From Diadophis punctatus similis (Eukaryota > Chordata > Lepidosauria > Squamata > Dipsadidae), in contig JALIGW010000001.1 of the NCBI GenBank assembly GCA_023053685.1, positions 67,461,740 to 67,525,739 of the forward strand: a stretch of 64,000 nucleotides of DNA, in the 5' to 3' direction. The translations under genes and the position numbers were made by a program. This document shows positions 47,457-60,447 of the stretch, piece by piece; positions within the stretch are counted from its first letter, which is position 1, and every line of letters begins with the position of its first letter. The notes beneath the pieces are model-generated. The model made no database searches and had not been told where the DNA came from. It saw only the letters and a program-made list of their open reading frames with translations.

Positions 47457-47846
47457 GTCACAGATATAACTGCACAGATATAACTGCAGCTTAGTTGAAG
47501 GCTTCGGCTGGATTTACTTGTTGAACCAACCTCCTTTGAATCCTGTAAAATCTTTAGCCTGAAGGGTGCATGGAACTCTCTAGGATCTGCCACCACTCCA
47601 TTTCACTTTAGAATTTCATCCGATGGGGAATCGCTGCCTAGGATGTAATAGCATATTCAAATTTTATAGGACTGGTTCTTGCTGTCATTTTTTCTCTGTG
47701 TGTATATTTTTGTTCACATTTTTGTTTTATTTATTTTATGAATAGGCTTAATCTTGCTCCTTAGAAACATTTAAGAATAGTTCTTAATATACAATAGGAG
47801 ATGACCAACCAGTTGATAGGAGATTTCTTTGCACATTCACCTAGGT
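47457..47846. other. Upstream flank, nothing recognised
   Basis: No supported feature. Confidence 0.5.
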
Positions 47847-48388
47847 CCGTGGTGGTGAACCTATGACACGCGTGCCACAGGTGGCACGCGGAGCCATAGC
47901 AGACGGCACGCAAGCGTTGCCCACTGGCAAACCGGAAGTGTGGAAAAACGCACTTCCGGTTTGCCGGTGAGCTGTTTTTTGCACTCCGGAGGGTTCAGGG
48001 AAGCTCCCTGAAGCTCCGGAATGCAAAAAACTACAAAACATACAAACCGGAAGTGCATTTTTCCGCACTTCCGGTTTGTCCGTTTTGTAGTTTTTTGCAT
48101 TCCGGGGCTTCAGGGAGCTTCCCTGAACCCTCCGGAGTGCAAAAAATAGCTCACCGGCAAACCGGAAGTGCATTTTTCCGCACTTCCGGTTTGCCCGTTT
48201 CGTCGTCCCAGGCTCCGGTAAGGCCTTTGCGTGTGGGTGGGGGGGTGTGCGCATGTGCAGGGGGCAGCATGGGGGGGTGTTGTGCGCATGTGTGGGGGGG
48301 AGGGAATGGGTGTGGGCACGTGAGCGCGCGCTAGTGCGCGCGCCACCCCCTTTTTGGCACGCGAACCTAAAAAGGTTCGCCACCACTG
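47847..48388. mobile_element. hAT MITE with inverted ETS-type site arrays
   Basis: Ends CCGTGGTGGTGAACC and GGTTCGCCACCACTG with the perfect duplication 'acctaggt' (47839-47846 and 48389-48396). The first base pair of the left end is mutated from CAG to CCG. The interior is built of repeated inverted blocks and holds ACCGGAAGTG or its complement at 47931, 47951, 48046, 48066, 48161 and 48181. Confidence 0.92.
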
Positions 48389-48726
48389 ACCTAGGTAATC
48401 TCTTGCTATATTCTCCTTTTTCAGTCATTCTCTCCCATTGCCTCTTTGATAAGTTTTCAGAGTTTTGCGTAATCACTATACTAGAGCTGTTTCAGTAGTT
48501 TCCATATTAAAAAAACAATAAAACAAATCATAAGCCTAAATATATATTTTTTCTGCCATCTTCAGATTTGGGAATATTTAATGTAGTACAATTTATAGTT
48601 TTGTAAACATTTGAAGAAAGTCTTGTAGGATTGCAAACCGTCACATTGTAACTAGCACACACAGAATCCAGAAAAAAGTATTGGATGAACACTTTTTAAA
48701 ATTAGACTGTTATTCTACGGCAGCAA
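48389..48726. other. Upstream flank, nothing recognised
   Basis: No supported feature between two hAT elements. Confidence 0.5.
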
Positions 48727-49070
48727 CAGTGGTGGGTTACTACTGGTACGGTCCAGAGCACTGTTCCAGTACGTACTCACCGATTGCGCAATTTGCGCGC
48801 GACAGCTCAGGTGCCTCTTCGCCAGTCCGTTGTGTGGCGCCATCTTTTTTTCAAAATTTTGGCCTTTTTTTGCTTCCTGCGCATGCGCAGAAGCAAAATC
48901 TCGTGAGGGGACACTCGTGCACGCAAGATTTCGGTGATTTTTTGCTTCCGCATATGTGCGGAAGCAAAATTGTGTGAGGGGCTGCATGTACGTAGTGAGC
49001 ATGCACGCGTGCGAAATGTGATGATGCGCGCGCAGCACACCGGTAGCCAGGTAAGAGGAACCCGCCCCTG
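48727..49070. mobile_element. hAT-type MITE (GGTTC/GAACC family), copy 6
   Basis: Ends CAGTGGTGGGTTACTAC and GAGGAACCCGCCCCTG, flanked by 'ggcagcaa' and 'ggcagcat' (one mismatch). Carries a perfect TGCGCATGCGCA at 48878-48889. Confidence 0.85.
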
Positions 49071-49312
49071 GGCAGCATCCTTAAATTATTTAATTCAATT
49101 ACCAATAAAACATTTTCAGAGGATTCAGTAGAAAACTATTTTAGTGGTGCAATAAGGAAAGCTGTGTAGACTGAGCATATAAAGCCTGCTTTAAAAAAAA
49201 AAACAGATAGGCATGTTTAGAAATAAGGATATCCCAGAAAACAAAGCTTCTAATAGTTCAGTATATTCAAAATGTCAACAATTTTCTAACACATTTTAGT
49301 ATGTACAATGTT
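49071..49312. other. Upstream flank, nothing recognised
   Basis: Short gap; no feature. Confidence 0.5.
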
Positions 49313-51044
49313 TATTTATTTATTTATTTATTAGACGCTCTTATATGCCGCCCAATCCCGTGGGACTCAGGGCGGCGTACAGCATGAGTAAGAAGCGTAC
49401 ATTTAAAAACAATAATCATAATTTAAGTTAAAATATAGTTAAAAAGAAAACATTATAAACACAACATTCAGGGGGAATTTGATTATCCTATTCACCCCAT
49501 CTGCCGGAAGAGCCATGTTTTTAAGGCTTTACGGAAGGCCAGAAGGGTGGGGATAGTCCGGATCTCTGGTGGAAGTTGGTTCCAGAGGGACGGGGCTCCC
49601 ACAGAGAAGGCCCTCCCCCGTGGCCCCGCCAGTCGGCATTGTTTGGCCGACGGGACCCGGAGGAGGCCCTCTCTGTGGGACCTAACCGGTCTTAGGGAGG
49701 TATGTGGTAGGATGCGGTCCCGCAGGTAACCTGGCCCTGAGCCATGTAGGGCTTTAAAGGTAACGACCAACACCTTAAATTGCAACCGGAGACTAATTGG
49801 CAACCAATGCAGCTGGCGAAGGAGAGGTGTTACGTGGGTGTATCTTGGTACACCCACTACAGCTCGCGCAGCTGCATTCTGTACCAACTGGAGTCTCTGG
49901 ATGCTCTTCGAGGGTAGCCCCATGTAGAGCGCGTTACAGTAGTCTAGCCGTGAGGTGACAAGGGCATGAGTGACTGTGAGCAAGGCCTCCCTCTCCAAGT
50001 AAGGTCGCAATTGGTGCACAAGACGGATCTGTGCAAAGGTCCCCCTAGCCACAGCTGAAAGATGTTGATCCAATTTTAGCTGTGGGTCTAGGAGGACACC
50101 CAAATTGCGAACCTGTTCTGAGGGAGCCAATTTTTCTCCCCCAAGAACCAAGGAGGGACAGTCGACATAGTCCTTGGGAGGCAATATCCAGAGCCACTCA
50201 GTCTTGTCTGGGTTGAGCCTGAGTCTGTTCACTCCCATCCAGACCCTCACATCGTCCAGGCAGCGGCACATTACATCAACTGCTTCACTGAATTGACACG
50301 GGGTGGAGATGTACAACTGGGTATCATCAGCATACTGCTGATACCTCACCCCATGTCGTCGGATGATCTCACCCAGCGGTTTCATGTAAATGTTAAACAG
50401 GATGGGCGAGAGGACCGAGCCCTGTGGCACCCCGCAAACCAGGGGCCTAGGGGCCGACCTCTGTCCTCCTGTCAACACCGACTGCGTCCTGTCAGAGAGG
50501 TAGGAGGAGAACCACCGTAAAACAGTGCCTCCCACTCCCACCTCCCCAAGACGACGCAGAAGGATACCATGATCAATGGTATCGAAAGCCGCTGAGAGGT
50601 CAAGTAACACCAGGATGGAGGAATAACCCCCATCCCGGGCACGCCAGAGATCATCCATCAGCGCGACCAAAGCAGTCTCCGTACTGTAGCCGCGCCTGAA
50701 ACCCGATTGAAAGGAATCCAGATAATCAGTATCCTCCAAAAGCCGCAGGAGTTGGAGTGACACCACCTTCTCAACAACTTTACCCAAAAAGGGTAAGTTG
50801 GAGACTGGACGGAAGTTTTTTAAATCCGCTGGGTCCAGGGAAGGCTTCTTGAGGAGAGGCCTCACCACCGCAGCTTTTAAAGGCTGTGGGATGGATCCCT
50901 CTCTCAAAGAAGCGATCACAACCGCCTGGAGCCAGCCGCATGACACCTCCCTGCTGGCTGAGACCTGCCAGGAGGGGCACGGGTCCAATAAACAGGTGGA
51001 GGCACTCATCGCTCCTATGGCCTTGTCCACATCCTCAGGAGTTT
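49313..51044 (-). mobile_element. CR1-like LINE, 5'-truncated, well preserved
   Basis: On the minus strand this runs from within ORF2 to the 3' end 'gccgccctgagtcccacggg' and an (AAAT)n tail at 49313-49333. It is the best preserved CR1 in the window, with one long open frame. The 5' truncation point is near 51044. CR1 elements make little or no target duplication, and I see none. Confidence 0.92.
49492..51030 (-). CDS. CR1 LINE ORF2, reverse transcriptase and C-terminal region (512 aa, 5'-truncated)
   Basis: An uninterrupted frame of 512 codons plus stop. RT landmarks in order are 'NFRPVSNLPFLGKVVEK' (about residues 79-95), motif A 'LDLSAAFDTIDHGIL' (about 148), motif B 'GVPQGSVLSPILFN' (about 208) and catalytic 'YADD' (about 239). 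After the RT come the CR1 connection and C-terminal segments 'RLDYCNALYMGLP', 'LVQNAAARAVVGVPRYTH', 'LPHTSLRPVRSHR' and the end 'TWLFRQMG'. The apparent start Met is internal to the full-length ORF2: the endonuclease domain and linker are missing, as in most CR1 insertions. The lack of stops over 1.5 kb suggests a recent insertion. It is a transposon remnant and not a host gene, and truncation makes it unable to move by itself. Confidence 0.92.
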   Translation of the reverse strand: MDKAIGAMSASTCLLDPCPSWQVSASREVSCGWLQAVVIASLREGSIPQPLKAAVVRPLLKKPSLDPADLKNFRPVSNLPFLGKVVEKVVSLQLLRLLEDTDYLDSFQSGFRRGYSTETALVALMDDLWRARDGGYSSILVLLDLSAAFDTIDHGILLRRLGEVGVGGTVLRWFSSYLSDRTQSVLTGGQRSAPRPLVCGVPQGSVLSPILFNIYMKPLGEIIRRHGVRYQQYADDTQLYISTPCQFSEAVDVMCRCLDDVRVWMGVNRLRLNPDKTEWLWILPPKDYVDCPSLVLGGEKLAPSEQVRNLGVLLDPQLKLDQHLSAVARGTFAQIRLVHQLRPYLEREALLTVTHALVTSRLDYCNALYMGLPSKSIQRLQLVQNAAARAVVGVPRYTHVTPLLRQLHWLPISLRLQFKVLVVTFKALHGSGPGYLRDRILPHTSLRPVRSHREGLLRVPSAKQCRLAGPRGRAFSVGAPSLWNQLPPEIRTIPTLLAFRKALKTWLFRQMG

Positions 51045-51336
51045 AAAAGTTGGAACACATTGGTCCAATACATGTCTAAGATATACAACATGCTGCATTT
51101 AGAAAGGTCAGTGTGCTGAATGTTCAGGTCTATGTTTATACTGATCCACGCAATATATACTATGTACACTCAAAAGCATGTCATGTTTGCATTCTAGTTT
51201 CAAAATGTTTCTGAGTGAGGCAGTTTGTATACACTCATTTTCCAAGGAAAAATTTGTAAGGCATATTTTGCATGAGTATGGCAAGCATTTTAGCATCAAA
51301 TTTCAATAGAAAATCTCAATATTTGATGACTGTACT
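51045..51336. other. Upstream flank, nothing recognised
   Basis: No supported feature between the CR1 and the L1-associated duplication. Confidence 0.5.
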
Positions 51337-51482
51337 AAAAATATCAAAATTGGTATGGAAAATAGTAATAGTTACATTTCTTCTGATTGGATTATTTCAT
51401 CTTTATTTATATTTAGTTCCAGATTTCCTGGTGGTGTAACTTTGGCCTTTCTGCAAAAGTATTAGCTTAATTCTGGGTTTGG
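51337..51482. repeat. 146-bp direct repeat, left copy (long target-site duplication)
   Basis: Runs from 'aaaaatatcaaaattgg' to 'attctgggtttgg' and is identical, base for base as I read it, to 52346-52491. The two copies lie exactly at the edges of the L1-like insert. Confidence 0.9.
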
Positions 51483-52345
51483 GAGTAGACGGGAGACGAC
51501 TCGACAAATTTGAATTTATTGAACTATTAAAAGATGAACTATCAAGATACAAAACGATGTGATGTTGAAATATATTGGATGGATAGAGACTAATATGATT
51601 GTATTTTATCTTTTCCCTATCTAATGATTACTTATGCAATATTTAGTTAAGTTTTATATAATTTTGAGGTTATTTTTAATGTTGATAATATTAGATATAT
51701 ATAGTTTGTTGAAGATTTGTTTATTGTTTATTCTTCTTTCATTTTCTTTTTTTGTTTATTGAAGTTAGTGAATTAATTTAGAATAATATTATCTTATTAA
51801 TATCATGATGAAATTTAATATTTGATGATCACTTATGTAACATTTAGTTAAGTTTTATCTTAGAGGTTATTTTTAATGTCAATAATATTAGTTTAAGATT
51901 TGTGTATTTTATATTTAGTTATTACTTATGTAACATTTACCTTGTATAAGATAGAGGACTGAAGGGAGGAGGGAGGAGGTTTGTTTGTTTGTATTGTTAA
52001 AGAGTTTTCTCTTTCTTTCTTTCCTGTTTTTTTTTCTTTTTTCTCTCTTTTTTGTATCTTTACTATTGTAGACAAATGCGATATATTAGCACTGTATAAT
52101 TTGGAGTTGAAGTTTTTTAAAAATAGTGTTCTTTTTTTCCCTTTTTTCTTTCTCTTTTTATTAACAATTTAAATTTATTATTATGCCCTGTATTATCTCT
52201 GGGAAGTCCGGGGGGGGGGAGGTGGGGAGGGAAGGGGGGTGGGTTTGGGGGGGGGGGAGAAAAAAACAAAAATGTTTGTACTTTATATTTAATATTTTGC
52301 TACTACTTATGTAAGTTTGTACTAATAAAACTTTTTTGAATAAAA
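51483..52345 (+). mobile_element. L1-like LINE 3' end, recent insertion
   Basis: The 863-bp insert lies between identical direct repeats and ends 'ctaataaaacttttttgaat' plus an A-run, as expected for a polyadenylated LINE. It seems to be almost all 3' UTR. It includes a duplicated sub-block ('atttagttaagttttat' near 51643 and 51841), a T-rich stretch and a strong G-rich run at 52207-52258. No ORF2 frame is readable. Assignment to L1 is inference from the A-tail, G-rich 3' UTR and structure. Confidence 0.75.
52207..52258 (+). other. G-rich polypurine tract in the LINE 3' UTR
   Basis: Several runs of 4-10 G in about 50 bp ('ggtggggagggaaggggggt' at the centre) could fold into G-quadruplexes. 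Mammalian L1 3' UTRs carry a comparable tract. Confidence 0.7.
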
Positions 52346-52491
52346 AAAAATATCAAAATTGGTATGGAAAATAGTAATAGTTACATTTCTTCTGATTGGA
52401 TTATTTCATCTTTATTTATATTTAGTTCCAGATTTCCTGGTGGTGTAACTTTGGCCTTTCTGCAAAAGTATTAGCTTAATTCTGGGTTTGG
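52346..52491. repeat. 146-bp direct repeat, right copy
   Basis: Second copy of the duplication at 51337-51482, directly after the A-tail of the L1-like insert. Confidence 0.9.
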
Positions 52492-55296
<2,805 letters not shown>

Positions 55297-55730
55297 TTAT
55301 AGTGTTTAAAATAAGCAAAATATGACTATTTAGCTTATTTTAAAGAAAAAACTATTTAGCAGAAAAAGGTCCATATAATAATAATGTAAAGTGGACTTAG
55401 TCATCAGGCTTATGTAATCTAGGTTATACAGCAACATATTTCTATCTCTCTGTTGTATTTATTTGATGTATATAACTGCCCACTTTATGATGGTGATTCT
55501 GGAGAGCTAGTATATAAAAAATTAAGGGCAGAGTAAATAATGTAAACAATATTAAAACATACAATGGCAACTGAGGACATTTATGCCATACCTGCTATCT
55601 TGTACATGTTTTGACAAATAAATAAAATAAATAAATAAATAAAAAATAAAATAAAACTCAAGAGCAAATCATCATCTCACTAGAATATTTTTTAAAAATC
55701 CTTCAAAAACTGATGTTCTCTGTTTTATTA

Positions 55731-55744
55731 AAAAATGAATCTTT
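55731..55744. repeat. 14-bp target-site duplication, left copy
   Basis: 'aaaaatgaatcttt' here recurs at 56721-56734, on each side of a truncated L1. Confidence 0.8.
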
Positions 55745-56298
55745 CAATTGACTTGGACAGATGGGAGAAAATTTGGGATTGGAATTTTAAGCTAACGATG
55801 TCTGCAGCATACAAAGAGAATATATATAAAATGTTTTATCGGTGGCATCTATCTCCGACAAGATTGGCAAAAATTTCCTCCAAATCATCAGCAAAGTGCT
55901 GGAAATGTAAAAAAGAACTGGGCACGTACTACCACATGTGGTGGACGTGCCCAGAGGCCAGGATCTACTGGAAAAGAATTCGGAAATGGCTGACTGAAAT
56001 GATAGCGGAGAAAATAGAACTAAAACCAGAAACATTCCTCCTAGGCATTATAGATGATAAAATAAATAAAAACAATCAATACTTGATGATACATATTTTA
56101 ACAGCGGCAAGGATTACCTATGCTCAAATGTGGAGAAAAGAAGTAGTCCCAACCAATTTAATGGTCATAAATAAGATATTTGAATGTGCCGAAATGAGCA
56201 GACTAACCATGCGAATAAAGGATAAAGAAGAAACAGAATTTTATAAAATCTGGGAAACCTTTTACATCTGGTTGAATCGTAAAAATACAACAAAATAG
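55745..56298 (+). pseudogene. L1 ORF2 C-terminal segment, open frame
   Basis: An open frame of about 184 codons of L1 origin. 'YKENIYKMFYRWHLSPTRLAKI' leads into the L1 cysteine motif 'CWKCKKELGTYYHMWWTC' (C-x2-C-x8-H-x4-C), then 'CPEARIYWKRIRKWL', and it ends 'FYIWLNRKNTTK'. The RT and endonuclease domains are absent by 5' truncation. The ATG at 55735 belongs to flanking DNA. Confidence 0.88.
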
Positions 56299-56720
56299 CA
56301 GGTTCTTGGATTGCGAGGATGGACTATATTATACTTGTTCTACTTTGTGACCTTTCTCTTCGTTCTTTTACTCTTTTAAGGAGTGTTGTAAAATAGAAGA
56401 GATATATGTAGAGGTATAAATATACATATATATATGTGTGTGTATATATATATAGAAAGATATCTAGAAAGATAAAAGATATGCTAAACTGCTTAAAGTA
56501 TAATTAACTATACTGTTTTATGTGAGATGTCAAGTCTTTGGTTTGTTTTTTCTGTGGGTTTTGTTAGTTTTGTACAATATATCGTTTATAAAATTTACAT
56601 ACATTTTTGTATATATGTAGTTATGTTTATATATGTTTTGTCTTTTTTTGATGTTTTATATATTTTTAAATTTACTCAATAAAAATTATTTTTTAAAAAA
56701 TAAAAAAAATAAAAAAATAA
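55745..56720 (+). mobile_element. L1 LINE, 5'-truncated, with A-rich tail
   Basis: The copy begins inside ORF2, continues through a 3' UTR with TA-rich repeats near 56400-56460, and ends 'actcaataaaaattattttt' plus A-rich units. The 14-bp duplication frames it. The 3' UTR differs from that of the 51483-52345 element, so they are probably from different L1 lineages. Confidence 0.85.
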
Positions 56721-56734
56721 AAAAATGAATCTTT

Positions 56735-58130
56735 GAATAATGATGTATTTAAATACTATCTTGTAATGAGTATGACTGTTTATTATGTTAAATGATACAT
56801 TAATTGAAGTATTATAGAATATAACTGGATAGTGCAGTAGGATCTATATTGCATTTATTGGATGCAGAATAATCCAGTGGGCTGAAAACTGAAGAAAAAA
56901 GTATATTATCATTATGTTAAAGATGTTAAAAGTTCTCATTCTCAGATCCAATAAATTAAACTCAGGCATATAAACTTGTAACACTTTCTATATAGAGAAA
57001 TTAAATTTAGCTGAAACAGTATTACAATCTAACAAAGCATCTAAAATTTGATTAAAAATTCCAGCCATAATTATCTGGTCCATAGCTAAACTGAAAAGAT
57101 ATGCAAAATATCCATGTAAAACATCTTAGTAGGGCTTTAATTAATACTTGCAAGATACTTATTAAAATACTTACACACTAGTATTAAAGTGTCCTTCTGA
57201 GTGACTTAGATTTTGTTCCATTTCAGATTTTGAAGGCTTATTAATCAAAGTTATTACCTCTTTCAAATATTGAATTTCCACTAGTATATCTTGGTTTCAA
57301 GATAAAAGTTATTTCTCCTGTAGAAAGATATTAATTTCTTATCCCGCCCCATCTCCCACTCCTCACCCCCCCCCGAAAAATCAGATTTTAAATTGTCAAT
57401 TTAGTAAGCATCTGTCTCCTCTTAGAAAGAAATGTTTTACTTGAAACAACTAAGGATGATATAAGTGGGGGGGGGGGAGAAATTCCCCTGCACATAGATT
57501 TCCTTTCTGCAGATCTGTACGATTGGATTTCTCTACATGTGAAACCAGCCAGTATATTTGCACAAAATATTTTTTTTGGGGGGGAAAATACAGTAGCATT
57601 TGTTATCGTATTTATATTTTCAATCATCCTATTTGCATCAGAAGATATTTAAAGTACAACATGATAATATGGATTCTAACACAAGTAAAGTGCTGGACTG
57701 GGTAATATTTGGCCCTAAAGGGAACTCCTGTCATTTCACAGGAACTTTGCCTATTGCATGTAGAAACGGCATTGCCTAAACTGCAGGAAACCAGTTTCAC
57801 AACAAGAGACACATAAATGCAATGTCTGAACCACTTCACATTTTGCCAAATGCCAATTAGATTGACAGATATATTCACGGCAATTTAAAAAAATGTAACA
57901 TTAAGGCAACTCTTACGATTTTATGGCAGGGAACACACAATGTATTATTCAGTGTCATTTTAGATGAAAGTTAATGAGACAGTGATACCTCTGCTCCACT
58001 GCAAATGGGAGTTCTGCAGCAATGGCATCATCAAGAAGGGTAAACTTCACTTTAGATGCCCTCTAGAATATACCTATACCCTGCCACTGATTTATGGCAA
58101 AATGGACCTTAGGAATGCAATTGACTAGAA
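56735..58130. other. Upstream flank, nothing recognised
   Basis: AT-rich sequence with two short G runs (about 57465-57480 and 57576-57584). No gene. Confidence 0.5.
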
Positions 58131-58396
58131 CAGCGGTTCTCAACCTAGGGGTCGTGACCCCTTTGGGGGTCGAACTACCCTTTCACAGGGGTTGGGAGAC
58201 TTCGCCTGGATGCCATCATTTGGGTTCTTTTACCCTCTGCGCATGCGCAGAATGCTTTGCGCATGCGCAGAAGGTAAAAGAACCCAAATGGCGGTAGGGC
58301 AGGGATCACGGCAGCAGACGCAGCGGTGGGGTGGGTCACGGTGGGGGCGCAGGGGCAGGGCACAGGGCGCGGCATTAGGAAGGTTGAGAACCACTG
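58131..58396 (+). mobile_element. SPIN-type hAT element with novel interior
   Basis: SPIN ends CAGCGGTTCTCAACCTAGGG and 'aggaaggttgagaaccactg'. The flanks 'gactagaa' and 'gagtagaa' differ at one base. The interior is not that of the 24835 copy: it contains an inverted pair ('tttgggttcttttaccctct' at about 58219 and its complement near 58272) with two perfect TGCGCATGCGCA palindromes at 58238 and 58258. Confidence 0.88.
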
Positions 58397-58754
58397 GAGT
58401 AGAATAAATGTCAAGTGATTGCAAGGGTTTCTTTGTTCAGCACCGGATGTTTTTATACAATATTTTCATTTGCCAAAATGAACCTCCCAGTCCATTTCAC
58501 TGGCCCAGAGAGAAGACATAATGTTGGAAAGCTAAAAAGAAGAAGAGTTTAATAGTCATATTTGGTTTGCCTTGGGCTCTTTCATCTGTCAGAATTGTCC
58601 TCCCTTGCTTGGAACTACATTCTGATCTTCTCCCCAATTTCCCACTGTTCATAAACTTGCAATTCAAATAGTAAAAACAATGGCAAATCTCTCATCTAGC
58701 TAAACTCAATGTATTTCCTTTACTGTGTAGAACAGGTGAATGCATAAGGCTAGA
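58397..58754. other. Upstream flank, nothing recognised
   Basis: No supported feature. Confidence 0.5.
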
Positions 58755-58920
58755 AAATAGGAGTTTGTGAGTTTAGTCCTGCCTTAGGCATGGACTAAAA
58801 CCAGCTGGGTGACCTTGGGCTGGTCATTCCCTCTCAGCCCAACTCACCTGACAGGGTTGTTGTAGTGGGGAAAATAGGAGGAGGTATGTTCACTACCTTG
58901 TAAGGCAACAAGCAGATATC
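58755..58920 (+). mobile_element. MIR/CORE-type SINE fragment
   Basis: 'gctgggtgaccttgggctgg' followed by 'ctcagcccaactcacctgac' and 'agggttgttg' is the conserved core of MIR-like SINEs of amniotes. The head is degenerate. Confidence 0.7.
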
Positions 58921-58971
58921 CGATGCCTGAGTCAGGTATTATCAGAGGCAACTCTATGAGTAGGCAGTTGT

Positions 58972-59222
58972 TTTATTTATTTATTTATTTTGTGAGATTT
59001 ATATACTGCCCCACAGTTCAAGCACTCTCTAAGCGGTTTACACCAGTAAGCAATGTATATTTATATTGCCCCCAACAATCTGGGTCCTCATTTTACCTAC
59101 CTCGGAAGGATGGAAGGCTGAGTCAACCCTGAGCCGGTGAGATTTGAACTGCTGACCTGCGGATCACAGTCAGCTAAAGTGACCTGCAGTACTACCTCTG
59201 ACTGCTGCGCCACCTCGGCTCT
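58972..59222 (-). mobile_element. Sauria SINE, full length
   Basis: On the minus strand: head 'agccgaggtggcgcagcagt', body 'gttgactcagccttccatcc', variant centre 'gcaatataaatatacattgc', then tail and (AAAT)n. Its hAT target site (complement of 'gcttagag') is intact and unoccupied. Confidence 0.92.
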
Positions 59223-60447
59223 TGAGAGGTTCTAAGAGGCGGAGGCCAATAGTTCGATGGAAAAGCCAACAGAGTCCCTTTTCACTTTCCCTTCCTTTGA
59301 AGACCAGAAACCTATTCATCACACAGAAAGTCTTGTGGATAATTCGTTATCTTAAAAGAAATTGGAAGATCTTTCCTTATCATCAGTGCTGAAGAATGGC
59401 AGACAAGAGACTTCATGTTAGGGAGATTATACTTAGATTTGCAAATTACGCTTTATCCCTAGTCTGGATTGGTAATCTATGGATCCTTTAAATGCTGTTG
59501 GACTTTAAATCCTATGGATCACAGCCACCATGGTTAAAATTAAGGTGATAAGAATTATAGTCTATCAGCACTTGAAAGAATTCATATAAATTTGATCATT
59601 TCCTACATAAGAAAATACATCTCATTTCTTTATAAAAAGCTGTGCTTTGCAAAAAAACCAAAGATGTTTACATGTATGATTATGTATGAAAATTTCATTT
59701 CTCTGAACAGGATTTTTTTTGCTTGTGCCAGAAGTATTGGTTATAATATTATGGTCTAAACTGCACAACATTGTTTTAATGTGCATTTGAAAATGTGAAA
59801 AGTTTGTGTGTGTTGCTGGTAATAGCTGCTCTAAGTGAATATGAAACAATTCCAATGAAAAGTCAACTTCCAGAAACAGAAAAACATTATTTATTTCATG
59901 CCAAACCTTTCTTTAATTCTCTTAAATCTGTGGGAGTCAAATACACTGAATGTTTTTGTGCTAATTTTTATGGATTTTTAAATAAGGAGTCATGGAAATA
60001 TATACCTCATATACATTTCCTTCCCATACCATGGAATTATTTTGGCTATCGTGTGCTTCACTGAGAACCACCTCTGTAAGCAGAGTATGTCTGACCAAGG
60101 CTGGCAAAATGGAAATTTTCATTTTCAAAAATGTAATAAAGTTTTGGAGTAGTAAAGGAAGTGAATGTTCCTTGAACTTATGGTACATTTATCTACATTT
60201 CTCCATTATATTTCTATTTGAACAAATTAAATTGCCCATAGCTCTTAGAGTCAAGATGAAGATTTTTTTAATATATGCTGATGGTTTGATCTTTTACAGA
60301 AAAAGAAATATTGCCACATTTTCATGATGAAAGTGCAATATTGTGGAATGTTCTAATTGTATTCCTGTTACTTTAACAAAGAACTGGTTTTGAATGGTTT
60401 CACATCAAGTATTCATTTTATGACACAAAGCTAATTTCTGTGCTGGG
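59223..60447. other. Upstream flank, nothing recognised
   Basis: AT-rich. Around 59490-59575 there is a degenerate piece of the reptile repeat with 'gttggactttaaatcct'. The frames at 59795-60064 and 59992-60327 have no recognisable motif. Confidence 0.5.

Noticed and set aside
51337..52491. The long direct repeat considered as a pair of LTRs
   Set aside because: The 146-bp units lack TG...CA ends, the insert has an A-tail and no retroelement genes, and the repeats look like duplicated flanking DNA. A long LINE target duplication fits better.
59795..60327. Two overlapping open frames considered as a small secreted protein gene
   Set aside because: The first starts with a hydrophobic stretch, but there is no cysteine pattern, splice context or repeat of known type. 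The evidence is too weak to call a gene.
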